This document shows positions 32,650-42,857 of a DNA stretch of 64,000 nt, piece after piece (position 1 is the first letter of the stretch; each line of letters starts with the position of its first letter). The position numbers were made by a program, and so were the translations under genes. Where the stretch lies: the NCBI GenBank assembly GCA_002989075.1, contig PSQN01000001.1:310001-374000 (forward strand), read 5' to 3'. The notes beneath the pieces are model-generated. The model saw only the letters and a program-made list of their open reading frames with translations. It had not been told where the DNA came from and made no database searches. This DNA is from Arthonia radiata. Lineage: Eukaryota > Ascomycota > Arthoniomycetes > Arthoniales > Arthoniaceae.

Positions 32650-33871
32650 TTATTTGTCCTCCAAGGCCTCCCGCACCGCCTTGACAACTTGAGCATGAAC
32701 CGCTTCTGGCGCAGCCACGACACCTTTATTCTTCGCCAGCGTACGGCCAACGCTGAAGTCCAGTCGCTCGCCCTTCACGTCACTCACCATACCGCCGGCT
32801 TCTCTCACGATCAGGTCGCCAGCGGCATGGTCCCAGATCTTTTCTTGATACGTTGCGCTAACCGGCAGTCGCAAGTATACATCGCCGGCACCTCTAGCGA
32901 TTGACGCATACCTGAGTGTCACTGTTAGCACATCGTCCTCGAAGATACCATGGCAATATGAGCTGAACGCACTTAGCTTGGCTGTCCATCCTCACCGAAG
33001 GCGCAGTGATGCCTAGCTTGATTGCAATAGCAGCTTGATCGCTGTGGCTCGAATGCCCAGCCTCAACGCTCTCACAGAATGTCGCGTCTTTCAAGTCTGA
33101 CACAGCACGCATGCGTATTTCCTGGCCCGGAGTGATCGAACCACTGCTGAGAGGCCTGCTCTGAGCCCCAAAGCCCCTACACGCATTGAACAGCACACCC
33201 TTTCCATCTTCATCGTCCGCATTGGCGCCAATGTTCGAGTCCAAGGGCTCTTTATCAGACACCGGCAGGTTCGGACACCCCAAGACAGCGACAACCGGAT
33301 CACCGTCGACCATTAGTGCCAGGCAGACCGCGTACTGGCCGCCTCTCAAGAAGCCTTTTGTGCCATCAATGGGATCTAGTGCCCAGATCCGTCCTCGATT
33401 GCCACCACTACTTCGGCCGGCGTCGATAGCTGAAAGCATTGCCTCCTCACTCTGTATCGCGCCTCCGATACGCTGCTCGTCACCGTCGTCGCTAAGACTT
33501 GTCTCTTTCACCAGCTCCCAGATCTGCTTGCGGAGACCGTCATTACTCTTCAAATCTTTCGCATCTTCTTCACCAACAATCTCATCTTGAGGGAAGTTGT
33601 GCTTGATTGCACTAATAATCAGAGCCTGGGCACCATAGTCACCAATCGTGACCGGTGACTTGTCGTCCTTGCTAATGGTGCCCTTTGCTGCCCCAGTGAC
33701 GTGGAAGACACGCTTGGTGAGGATGGCGGCGCGCTGAACAGCGAGGAGGGCAGTCTGAAGCTCCTTGTGGTACGTCGGGCCGGCCATGTTCTGGACTTTC
33801 GAAGATAGATGTCGTCGAAGCGAAGCAAGGCGGAGAGTCGAACGGAGTGCCAGCTCGTAGATAGAAGTCAA
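32650..33871 (-). CDS. 3'(2'),5'-bisphosphate nucleotidase (Hal2/Met22 type)
   Basis: Exons 33871-32973 and 32911-32650, 61-nt intron, 386 residues. It removes the 3' phosphate from PAP and PAPS in sulfur assimilation and is the lithium/sodium target in yeast (Hal2). Motifs of the Li-sensitive phosphatase fold: DDKSPVTIGDYGAQ (residues ~69-82), the metal ligands EIVGEED (~97-103), DPIDGTKGF (166-174) and, in exon 2, WDHAAGDLIVREAGG. The usual start of the family corresponds to the internal ATG at 33787 (MAGPTYHKELQ). The upstream ATG chosen here adds 28 residues (MTSIYELALRSTLRLASLRR and on) that resemble a mitochondrial presequence. Convergent with uL6m, 123 bp apart. Confidence 0.93.
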
Positions 33872-34202
33872 CGTAAGCTTATCGAGGCATAAGAGATGAA
33901 CACAGGAATCCTTTTGCCAATCCTGTGCCAGTGAAACATGCAGTATGCTTCATCCATGCTGCCGCGCCAGTGCTGTGTGCAAACAATGACGAAATCCTTG
34001 CAAAAATATGTCGGCGACTTTTTGACCGATTTTCCCGAACCCTGTCCGATTCGGTTAACTTAAACAAACAGCAGACACGACAGTGTTCGCATCATTTGAA
34101 AGCTGCTCAAAGGCCGTCGCGCCATCCTTCCGCACCATATCTCGTGGACTCTGAACCATCAGTAAGATATCCTAGCTGCTGTACGCCAAAACCCGCGCCA
34201 GC
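33872..34202. promoter_or_regulatory. Divergent promoter of the nucleotidase and Rsm1-like genes
   Basis: A 331-bp gap between divergent start codons. No TATA box that I can name. Confidence 0.4.
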
Positions 34203-35672
34203 ATGCCGACAGCCCTTACCACCTCGAAACGCAAGTTCCACACCCTACTAGAGAGCTTGACCCCGCACCCCAGCTCCTCGCGCTCCTCCGTCGTCTCAAA
34301 CACCTCCCAACAGACCATAAGCACCTCCCATGATACACCCTCAACAAAGCGTCCCCGTCTCTCACCCCGGTCATCCCTCTTATCCACCCACCCTCTCTCG
34401 AGCTCCTCTCAGCTCCTCACGCTCGACCGCGCACCGACCCCCACCAAAGACCCCAAACCCATCCACACGCGTACCGCCACGATCCTGAAAGCGCGCGAGC
34501 AAGAGCGCCGCCAGAAGTTGAAAGATGAGGCGCAGTATAATCCCTGGAGCTCCGAGGGCTTTCTTGGGAGACTGAAGACGTTCAGCGACCTGACAACGTG
34601 GACACCCGGCAAACCCGACGAGATCAACGAGGTCGTCTGGGCGAAGCGAGGATGGAGCTGCGATGGCGTGAATCGCGTGGCGTGTAAGAAGGGTTGCGAA
34701 GCACGCGTTGTGGTATCGCTGCGGCCAAAGCGAAAAGATGCGGAGGGTAAGGAGATTGAGGGGTCAGAGGACTTTAGCGAGGAGGTGAGTGAGGAGTTGG
34801 TGAAGAGATACGAGGCCCTGGTTGTGGAGGGGCATCATGAGGGATGTCTGTGGCGAGTCGGGCGCGGGTGCGCGGAGGACATCTACCGAATTGGCGTGGT
34901 GAGGGGGGAGCAGTGGCAGCGGGAGCTTCGGGAACGGTATTGGAGCTTTCAGCAGTTGGAGCAGAATATGGCTTTGCCGGATAAGGAGCGCATGGATTGT
35001 CCCGTGGGCACCGAACAGACGGCGCAAAAATTGGAAGACGACTTCTTTGACGGCGGGCCATCCATACCACACCCAAGCTTCGAAGCAGGCGACACAGCAC
35101 CGACGAGAGAACAGCCTATCAACCACACAACCCTCTCCCTCGCACTGCTTGGATGGCAAGCCCCGACCAACAACAAGGGATCGCACACAACGTCCACAGC
35201 ATCATGCCAGCACTGCTTCCGACGCATCGGCCTCTGGATGTACACCGCCGCTCCTTCAGCAGACGAAGAAGACCCAATGAAACTCGATCTAGTCAATAGC
35301 CACCGTCACTACTGTCCCTGGATCAACGGCGCCTCCCAATCCATGCCAGCCGGCACCTTCGACGGGCTGCCGGCATACGAAGTGCTCCAGCGCGTCATCG
35401 CGGGCTGGGCAGGCATGCGCGCGCGAGCAAGGAAGAGCGGCGCAAGACCTGCGAGCCGACTTTCGATGGCTCAACCTGATGAGAAGACCTCGGCTGAAAA
35501 GGCGACCGAAGGCAACAGCGGCGAAGGGGTGGAATCGAGACCCAGTCCAGCTAAGAGCCGTGAAGAGGTGCGAGAAGATGACCGCAAGCGCTTTGCCCGC
35601 CTGCGTGAGCTGACGCGGATCATGGGGTTGAAGAGGCGTAAGCAGGTGACACCGGCGGCAACTACAGCGTGA
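34203..35672 (+). CDS. C3HC zinc-finger protein, Rsm1/NIPA-like
   Basis: Intronless, 489 residues. The family (zf-C3HC plus the Rsm1 BIR-like domain) includes fission yeast Rsm1, an mRNA-export factor, and vertebrate NIPA. The N-terminal 90 residues are Ser/Thr-rich and basic. The C3HC domain begins near residue 110 (YNPWSSEGFLGRLKTFSDLT, then WAKRGWSCDGVNRVACKKGC) and is completed by HHEGCLWRVGRGC. The second domain has CQHCFRRIGLWMY and LVNSHRHYCPWING, the Cys/His spacing of a BIR-like fold. The C-terminus is charged and helical. Probable nuclear protein; the exact function is by analogy only. Confidence 0.85.
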   Translation: MPTALTTSKRKFHTLLESLTPHPSSSRSSVVSNTSQQTISTSHDTPSTKRPRLSPRSSLLSTHPLSSSSQLLTLDRAPTPTKDPKPIHTRTATILKAREQERRQKLKDEAQYNPWSSEGFLGRLKTFSDLTTWTPGKPDEINEVVWAKRGWSCDGVNRVACKKGCEARVVVSLRPKRKDAEGKEIEGSEDFSEEVSEELVKRYEALVVEGHHEGCLWRVGRGCAEDIYRIGVVRGEQWQRELRERYWSFQQLEQNMALPDKERMDCPVGTEQTAQKLEDDFFDGGPSIPHPSFEAGDTAPTREQPINHTTLSLALLGWQAPTNNKGSHTTSTASCQHCFRRIGLWMYTAAPSADEEDPMKLDLVNSHRHYCPWINGASQSMPAGTFDGLPAYEVLQRVIAGWAGMRARARKSGARPASRLSMAQPDEKTSAEKATEGNSGEGVESRPSPAKSREEVREDDRKRFARLRELTRIMGLKRRKQVTPAATTA

Positions 35673-35904
35673 CTGGAATAGCTTCTAGCATCTTGTCGTA
35701 GCGGCTCTGTATGGTCCCACGAGAGCTCGGGCGAAAGTGCTGAGCCAAGCCTTGATGTTCAATGCTTTACAATTATGTCTATATATCCTAAATATCTCGT
35801 CAATGTGCAAGCGAGTGGGTATATGCATCTCATCTCCTCGTCACCTCATTCAGATCTTATCATCCAAACGAGCGTCAATGATCATCCCACCTCTACCAAC
35901 CCTC

Positions 35905-38900
35905 TCATCCAACTCTCCAATCCAACCCCCCATCCCTTGCCACAGGCTTCCTTGGCACGCTGAACCGCCTCGCACTCTGCGCCTCGCCCACCTCTCCCGC
36001 CTCGTCGCCGCTGCCGAAGTTGAAGCCCCTGACTTCGTCCTCGGTAGGGTAGCTCGTATACTGCTCGCTAGATTGGCTTTGCGGACTCGCTGGCGCTTGT
36101 TGCGTCTCGGGTATCGTTTGCGTTTGCGGTACCTGTTGAGTCTGTGGCATCGTCTGAGCCTGCGACTCCCCCAGGCCACCATGCGGCGCGCCAGGCCCCA
36201 TCGACGACTGCATGGGTACGTCGTCCGTGTCATCGTCAGGACCGACGCGTGGCGAGGTGTAACCAGGCCCTCTGAAGGGACCAGGCATAATGTCACCGAC
36301 TGCTGTTGGCCTCCAGGGGCTGCTTCTCGTGCCGGAGTTGCCTGTTGAGGGTGGAGCAGGCGATGCGCGACCGGAGCCGGAGTCCAAGCCGAGGACACGC
36401 GCGGCTTTGCTGTTTTCGTCGCGGGGTGAGACAGGTCGATTGAGATTGTTCGATGTGGCTGTTGGTTGAGAATGGAGAGGCTGGGCGGGAGAGGGCGTGT
36501 ACTGGCTCGCTGCGGGTTGAGTAGAGCCCGGTGTGTAGTTAGAGGGTGTGTATTGTTGCTGGCTGGGAGTGTAGATTGGTTGATGTGACGTGTGAGGGTG
36601 TGCAGGCGTCACTGGAGCTTGTGTCGGAGCAAACTCAGGCTGACTCGCTTCAGGACTTCGTTGCGGCGATCTCGTGGGCAGAGCGGGCGCACCGTAGCCG
36701 TTGCCTTGTCGTACACTGCGCGGTGGTGTTCTAAACGGGTCCTCCATCGCACCGCCGGTCAAAGAAGGACCGTCACTGCGTCTGTTGCTGCTTCCTGCTG
36801 ATTGATGGGAATAATTTGCGCTCGGTCTGTTGGGTGCAATGCCGCCGCTGTAGCGGTCTGAAGCGTCTTCACGGGGAATACCGTAGTCAGAGCCAGAGTA
36901 TGAGGCAGGGTCTCGAGGTATGTTGGCGCTGCTTGCAGCTTCCTCATAGTCAGGTGAGATCCACGAACCGCTGCCTATGCTGGGCTCCATGGGCGGGAGC
37001 GTCGGCGCGTCAGTGGACCTCACTGTCGAGGTCATGCTTGGTGCTTCACGTTCGCGGATGTGTTGATAAGCAGCTGCCCCCGCGCCTAATCCGCCAACCC
37101 CGAGGGCTGCTGCGGTGGTTGGAGAGAGAGTAGAGCCGCGGGGTGTATCGCTCGATGGTGGGACAGGTGAAGCCGTCATTGGAGTGCCTCCACCGCTAAA
37201 GCCATGGAAAGCATTCTGCGTAGAGGCAGCAGATGAGTAGTTTGAGGGTGTGGATAGACGGCGTGCATGGTCGTGCGCCGCGATCCCAGCTGCCCCGGCC
37301 CCGGCTCCGAGACCCGCTGTCGTGCCCAGTCCCGGTCCATAGTGTCCAGACGTGGAAGGGTCATGCGTTGGGTACGAGGTGTTCTGACCGTAAGGCTGAT
37401 TGCCATCTGCATAAGGGTTGCCGCCGCCAGGTTGTGTATAGCCTGATGGTTCATGTCTTGAGTATTCATGCGCCGCGATCCCAGCGGCGCCAGCTCCTGC
37501 TCCAAGGCCTGCTGCTGTGCCTAGTCCAGGTCCATGATGATGTCCCTCAGATGTGGAAGGATCGTAACTCGGGTATGTGGTGTTCTGGCTGTATGGACCA
37601 TCGTTCACTGCATAAGGGTTGCCGCCACCAGATTGCGTATAGCTGGACGGTTCATGTCGTGAATGCTCGTGAGCTGCAAGACCGGCGGCACCCGCTCCAG
37701 CACCAAGTCCAGCAGCTGTTGGCACACCCAATCCATGATGACCTGAGTTAGAAGGCTCATGCGCAGCGTACGGGCCTCCAGAGCCAGTGGGTTGCATGGC
37801 TGCTGGCGTTTGCTGTGTGCCACTGATCCTGGGATGGCCATGAGAAGAAGGTTCGTGTCCAGAACGCTCATGTGCTGTAAGACCTGCCGCGCCAGCACCA
37901 GCACCGAGTCCAGCAGCTGTACCAAGATCTGGACCATGATGACCTGGTGTAGAAGATCCATGAGGGTCAGATGCGGAAGGACCGTACGCCGTGTATGCAG
38001 GGCTGATGCCAGATGGCTTCACACCGATTGGAGTGGTAGAGCTGGTGCTCGCACGACCACTAGCTGCGCTAGCTGAGGGATCGCGCCGTGAATGGTGACG
38101 AGACGCGAGGCCAGCAGCGCCTGCCCCTGCAAGCGCTCCCGCTCCAAGACCAGCTGCTGTGCCAGCACCGACACCGTGATGACCGCCAGCACCGCTTGCT
38201 GGAGCAGCCAACGCTGATCCATTCGCTCCATAGGGTTCTGCGAATGGATCATGTTGACCATGGCCATGACCTGCGCTCTTCATCGCTCCAGCACCCGCCG
38301 CCGCACCGCCCACCGCCGCAGCTTGACTTGCTCCATGCCCGCCAGAGAATTTCTCATCTCCCGCGCCCGCGAGCAGTGCTGATTCTCTTGCCTTCCTCTT
38401 CCTCTTCCTCCTCGCAAGCAGACAGCACGCCAGAATAGCCAACAGTATCACCGGAACGACGGAAGCTACGACAGCAGCGGGTATGACGACCGTATTGCGG
38501 TAATGGTGTGGATCGGAGTTCTCTGTTGACTGTGTCAATCCAGGCGCGTTGCTGTTCTGTGCGCCAGCTGCACCCGGCGCACCTGACGTCGACGACGCAC
38601 CATTTCCTCCAGCAGCCGTGTTGCCACCTGTAGCTGATGCGTCAGACCCACCAGCCGTGTTCGACGGGGAGCTGCCGTCAGTTGCGCCCGGTCCACTTGT
38701 CGATCCCGCTCCTACACCACTAGAGTCAACCCCACTTGCAGAACTAGGAGGCGTTGCAAAGAAAGGGAAGCCGCCGCTGCTCGTGGATGACGGCCGACCT
38801 TCAAGGCCACCAGAGACCTGAGAAGTCGACCTTCGTCCTGAGCTTGGGAGACCGCCAAATCCAGCGTTGGAGCTTAACTCACCGAAGCCTCCCAGCCCAC

Positions 38901-39222
38901 CGCTCGTAGCTGTAGCACTCGTTGATGCGACCACCGAGTTCGAATCGCTTGTAGGGAAGCCAAAGGCATTCGTGCTGGTGGTGGGGTCAAGGGTGATCTG
39001 TGTGGCAAGCGCGGTGCTCTGGCCAGGTGGGAGTGGTGAAGCTATGAGCGATTGTCGTAGACCTTCACATGCCGAAAGAAGCTGAAGATTGACTCCAGGC
39101 GTCGAAACGCATTCAGCTACAGTCCGTGACTGAGCATTGGCAAGCTGGAGGGAAAGCGCAAGGGCAAGCAGTAATAGCCGGCCGAGGTGGCTGCAGGCCC
39201 TTAAGTTCGGTCTTCCAGCCAT
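35905..39222 (-). CDS. Single-pass membrane protein with tandem Gly/Ala cytoplasmic repeats
   Basis: Intronless, 1105 residues. A signal peptide (LLLLALALSLQLANA) is followed by a ~210-residue Ser/Gly/Thr-rich outer part, one membrane segment near residues 245-270 (IPAAVVASVVPVILLAILAC) and a basic stop-transfer (RRKRKRKARES). The long inner part holds five imperfect copies of a unit built on LGTAAGLGAGAGAAGLAAHE, spaced 64-76 residues, each followed by SRHEPS-like residues. After that it is Ser/Pro/Gln-rich and disordered. The overall plan resembles fungal wall-sensor or signalling membrane proteins, but I recognise no family. The core repeat is hydrophobic and rich in GxxxG spacings. Other than that no catalytic motif is seen. 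Confidence 0.75.
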   Translation of the reverse strand: MAGRPNLRACSHLGRLLLLALALSLQLANAQSRTVAECVSTPGVNLQLLSACEGLRQSLIASPLPPGQSTALATQITLDPTTSTNAFGFPTSDSNSVVASTSATATSGGLGGFGELSSNAGFGGLPSSGRRSTSQVSGGLEGRPSSTSSGGFPFFATPPSSASGVDSSGVGAGSTSGPGATDGSSPSNTAGGSDASATGGNTAAGGNGASSTSGAPGAAGAQNSNAPGLTQSTENSDPHHYRNTVVIPAAVVASVVPVILLAILACCLLARRKRKRKARESALLAGAGDEKFSGGHGASQAAAVGGAAAGAGAMKSAGHGHGQHDPFAEPYGANGSALAAPASGAGGHHGVGAGTAAGLGAGALAGAGAAGLASRHHSRRDPSASAASGRASTSSTTPIGVKPSGISPAYTAYGPSASDPHGSSTPGHHGPDLGTAAGLGAGAGAAGLTAHERSGHEPSSHGHPRISGTQQTPAAMQPTGSGGPYAAHEPSNSGHHGLGVPTAAGLGAGAGAAGLAAHEHSRHEPSSYTQSGGGNPYAVNDGPYSQNTTYPSYDPSTSEGHHHGPGLGTAAGLGAGAGAAGIAAHEYSRHEPSGYTQPGGGNPYADGNQPYGQNTSYPTHDPSTSGHYGPGLGTTAGLGAGAGAAGIAAHDHARRLSTPSNYSSAASTQNAFHGFSGGGTPMTASPVPPSSDTPRGSTLSPTTAAALGVGGLGAGAAAYQHIREREAPSMTSTVRSTDAPTLPPMEPSIGSGSWISPDYEEAASSANIPRDPASYSGSDYGIPREDASDRYSGGIAPNRPSANYSHQSAGSSNRRSDGPSLTGGAMEDPFRTPPRSVRQGNGYGAPALPTRSPQRSPEASQPEFAPTQAPVTPAHPHTSHQPIYTPSQQQYTPSNYTPGSTQPAASQYTPSPAQPLHSQPTATSNNLNRPVSPRDENSKAARVLGLDSGSGRASPAPPSTGNSGTRSSPWRPTAVGDIMPGPFRGPGYTSPRVGPDDDTDDVPMQSSMGPGAPHGGLGESQAQTMPQTQQVPQTQTIPETQQAPASPQSQSSEQYTSYPTEDEVRGFNFGSGDEAGEVGEAQSARRFSVPRKPVARDGGLDWRVG
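37270..38185 (-). repeat. Five imperfect coding repeats, period ~192-229 bp
   Basis: The unit cores lie at about 37279, 37471, 37671, 37872 and 38101, inside the membrane-protein gene. All spacings keep the reading frame, so the repeat has expanded as protein. The copies closest to the middle (37471-37940) are most alike; the outer ones are more diverged. Confidence 0.8.
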
Positions 39223-39790
39223 TGTGGAGTATTTTGAGCTGGGCCGGGATCACAGAGCAGCATCAGCAGCTCAGTGAAGCCTACAGGGCTGACTCCACGT
39301 ATGAACGAAGTGGTTGATATCGTGGGTGAGGAGAAGGAGACTGAGAGGTGTAGACGACACCATCGATATCGGCGGATGACAATTCCTGGCTCCAAGAGTT
39401 GGAAGCTCGACTTCTGCAAGGCCCGTTCTTCGCTCCCGCATACGACGTCACTTTTGGGAGTCCATCCCACGTTGGCGCGCCCGTTCCAGCCTAGAGCCCG
39501 GACCGTGCTCACCTTTTCCAATACCCTAAGCCAATCGCGCAGAATCGTGCCTCGGCCTTGTCCCGATCGAGCTGAGCGCATACACTCACCCTCCACATTC
39601 AGCATCTCGAGTCACGGACAGTCTTTCAGTTGCAAAGTAACGCTCGAGCGCACAAAGACAACATGAAATGCATACAGCATGCTCAAGGCACAGTATATCA
39701 TCTACAATTCATTCCCAAGATAAGCAGTAGGTAGAGGGCTGCCCTTATCAAGCCACACGCCGCTTGCCCAACTTCTCACCTCTGCTCCTC
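39223..39790. other. Upstream region of the membrane-protein gene
   Basis: Lies between two minus-strand genes: promoter of the membrane protein and 3' end of the gene at 39791. Frames on both strands are short and unsupported. Confidence 0.45.
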
Positions 39791-40676
39791 CTAATCCCTA
39801 GATTTAGGAAATGCATGTGTGCGATTCCAGTGAAAAATTGGCTCCAGACCCTCGAATATATCACATCCTTGGAATCTCTGTTCTGCTTCGGGTTCAAGTT
39901 TCTTTGACGTAGGGTCGCTGCTAGTAGCTACAGGTCGTCTGATCGTCCGAGTGTGTTTACGCGTGATCGCAAATTCGTCCTCCATCGCAACCACGACCGC
40001 GAGCACCTGTTGAGGGCCTGGTCAGTTCAAATTTTCAGATATCAAGAACGTCAAGCGTTAGAGGACGTACCAACCTGGCATCCGTCCGCGGTGGGATCGA
40101 GCACTCGATGACGGTACCGGCTTTTTTCAATTGCTTTTGCCATTTGGCCGTTATCAATCTTTCGTGACCCTCCAAAATCAGCTCGGTTACCATATGAACC
40201 CGTCGCTTTCTTGCCGCAGCCTTGATACTGCCATCTTGGGTGTTGCGTATCACATCGCCGCTATCATCACGACCGATGGGGCGAATTAGAGTGAACAACG
40301 GCTCGCTTGTAGACGATATTGTAACGTCGCCATCCATCTTATGCGACAAGGTCAATAAGTGGGCATCCTATACATTCGAAATCACTGCACGAAATTAGAA
40401 GTTGGAGTCGACTACTGCTCTTGCGAGCAAGTAGATTGATTGTCGGGCTTGCGCACCGGTGTGCTGTTCACCGCCTGACTGCCCAACCGTGGAATGGCCA
40501 CGGAGCGGCTCAGCGACGGCTTTCTTCCCATGTGTGATATCTGCTGTGAACGATTTCTGGTTCAGATTGCGTGTGATAATCAGGGAGACTTCTTGGTCGA
40601 ACGCGCTTGCGTGCAAGTCGAATTCAAAGGAGGAAGCTACTGGCTGTACGTTTGAAGCAGAAAAAAACGCCGCCAT
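39791..40676 (-). CDS. Unrecognised three-exon protein, 257 aa
   Basis: Exons 40676-40416, 40367-40071 and 40006-39791, introns of 48 and 64 nt; all three junctions are phase 0 and no other arrangement keeps the frame as well. The product is soluble and mixed alpha/beta in character, with no signal peptide. Notable stretches are FEFDLHASAFDQEVSLIITR, KMDGDVTISSTSEPLFTLIR and AVVVAMEDEFAITRKHTR. The strand-rich pattern faintly recalls a tubby/LURP-like beta barrel, but I cannot support that. It is divergently paired with the bL33m gene. Confidence 0.65.
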
Positions 40677-41208
40677 CTTCCTCCCTATGCGGCCAGCCGC
40701 CTTTTATAGAATGTTCCAAAATCTGGCAAAAACGAAAATATTTATGGGATGGCAAGAAGAGTTGTCAAGCACGGTACCTTTTATCTGCTTGTAGATGGTC
40801 GTCTTGACAACATGGCTTCCAGACTCGCTCAAGAGAACGCAAGGTGCCATCCAACTCTCTGAACACTATGGCCGCATGTGGACGGAGGCGGCAAAGTGCG
40901 TGAGCTTGGTGGATTCGCAGACGGTTTAGCATACCTAATCACACGTTTCGCATCCGGCCTTTTCAAAGCCAATGCTGACCGTGATACAGGCTGGTCATCT
41001 AGCGGTGCGTCACGATCTGGACGTGATGAAAGGTCGCAGTTGTGGAGTTGCATTCGAACTGAAGTAAATAAAACGCAGATCACCCACCTTGCGGCGCAAC
41101 CTCGGCACGAGCCACACATCTCACCAGCCACACCTCCATCACCCCATCCAACACCACTCCAGCATCTTACATACGCTCACCTCACCCCTCTTTTCGCATG
41201 CGCACACA
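40677..41208. other. Divergent promoter region
   Basis: Shared by the 257-residue gene and bL33m. The ~130 bp before the bL33m start are rich in CACC and CATC words (pyrimidine/adenine-rich), as is common in housekeeping promoters. No TATA. Confidence 0.4.
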
Positions 41209-41536
41209 ATGGCCAAAAAGGGTACGACCATCACCCCACCCACTCCAGTCGCATTTCCGTGCACACAAACCCACGTACACACTACTGACGCAACCCACGC
41301 CCAGGCAAATCCCGTACCATCTCCGTCCGCCTCATCAGCATGGCCATGACAGGCTTCTATCGCACGTATGTCCGGCCGCGCGCGCATCGACCGTTGAGCT
41401 TCCTGAAATACGATCCCGTTGGTATGTCATCACGCCGCCATTACTGGGACGGATGAACACGGACAATCGGAGACTGACCCAACGGACAGTACGCAAGAAA
41501 GTCCTCTTCCTCGAGCAGAAGCGCGGTGGAAAGTGA
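41209..41536 (+). CDS. Mitochondrial large-subunit ribosomal protein bL33m
   Basis: Three exons: 41209-41221 (13 nt), 41305-41421 and 41490-41536; 58 residues. The spliced product begins [20 protein letters not shown] and ends in [13 protein letters not shown], the fungal L33m (yeast Mrpl39) pattern including the internal FYRTYV and the PLSFLKYDP segment before the last intron. It is a small basic protein of the mitoribosome. The 13-nt first exon, with only the MAKK codons plus one base, makes it easy to miss by gene finders. Introns of 83 and 68 nt have good branch-like CTGAC sites. Just 3' lies the 143-bp satellite. Confidence 0.93.
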
Positions 41537-41579
41537 TTTGCATCTTCTCCAAGGGCATAGACGGAAGTGTGAACAGCTA

Positions 41580-42740
41580 GAGCGCCGACGTGGCAGAACA
41601 GGACATGCGGCAGAGCACTTCGGTGGATGTTCGGAGGGCCAGAAACATGGACAGTAGAGAAGTGGACGTAATCGAAGAACGTTTGCGGCATGAGCATGTC
41701 GGTAGATTCGAGAGAATGAGATGATAAAGACAAGGACAGCAGGAACGCGGACGTCACAGAGCAGTGCTTTCGACACGAGCATCATGTTTCAGAGGAGCTT
41801 GAAAAGCATGACGCCGGCGTTGAGATTGCTGGTGGACTTTCGAAAACACATGGGACATTGTGGACGCTCTACGGGTAGCATGAATGTCGCGGTCATCGAA
41901 CAGCATTTGAACATAAGCAAATTAGGTATTGCTGGGGAGTCTGAGAAGCACAGCGGCGGCGTCGGAACCATTTGTATCTTTGGAAACTGTACAGAACAGT
42001 GTAGGGGCTCTTTGTATAGCTAAAAGACACAGTATACAGAACAGCGTTTTCGACATAAGCATACTCAGTGATTTGAAGAGAGTCTGAGAAGCATAGCGGC
42101 CGCGTCGGAACCAACTGTATCTTTGGAGACTGTACAGAACAGTGCAGAGACTCTTCGTATAGCTAGAAGACACACTTTGTAGAACAGCGTTTTCGACATG
42201 AGCATATACAATGATTTGATGGGAGTCTGAGAAGCATAGCGGCGGCGTCAGAACCAATTGTAATTTTTCGAGGCTATACAAAACAGCGCAGAGGCTCTGC
42301 ATACAGCAAGGATAAGGACGTTACAGAACAGCGTTCTCGGCATGAGCATATGCAATGATTTGAGAGGTGCTTGAGAAGCATAACGCTGGCGCCGGGGTTG
42401 AGCATAAGCGTTCGACACTACACAGGCAAGATAAAGAGGCTCTAGGGAGAGCACGAACGCGGACGTTGTAGAACAGCGTTTTCGGCATGTGCATACTATA
42501 CAATTTGGGCGATCTTGAGAAGCATGACGCCGGCGCCGGGCTCGATCATAGACTTTTGATGACCATCCAGAGAAGCGCAGAGGCTCTGTGGTCAGCAACA
42601 ATACGGGTTTCATGAAGCAGCGTTCCCGCCACCTGCGTGACAAATATTTCGGAGGAGCTTGAGGGGAATGGCGCCGGCGTCAGGATAAATCATGAATTTT
42701 TGAGCCTGTCTAGAACAGCGTAGACGCTCTGAGAGTACAT
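41580..42740. repeat. Tandem satellite, unit ~143 bp, seven regular copies
   Basis: A recurring core (GAGAAGCATAGCGGCGGCGTC in its best form, with variants) starts at 41801, 41943, 42086, 42229, 42373, 42517 and 42661, steps of 142-144 bp. Each unit also holds ACAGAACAG-type words and CGACATGAGCATA-type words. Partial, more diverged units continue left from about 41580, touching the end of bL33m. The array stops near 42740, about 120 bp before the stop codon of the coiled-coil gene. The step is not always a multiple of 3, so it is not coding. No terminal repeat or transposase is attached. Confidence 0.85.
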
Positions 42741-42857
42741 CATACCATAGTCTCCCTTCAGAGATCCTCGTTCAGTAGCTATGCCCATCTAAACCTACAT
42801 TGCCGAAACGTCTCAGAAAATCGCACTTTTCGACAATTTCGCAGACCCTATCCATGC

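Noticed and set aside
42185-42240. RTGATTT and CTGA words in the satellite unit as a box C/D snoRNA
   Set aside because: The two words are only about 15 nt apart, with no terminal stem, so the geometry does not fit a snoRNA.
41789-42643. Minus-strand frames of up to 131 codons across the satellite, with recurring words such as ENAVL and CTVLYSLQRY
   Set aside because: They recur because the DNA repeats; the 142-144-bp step shifts frame between copies, start codons are unrelated, and no domain is visible.
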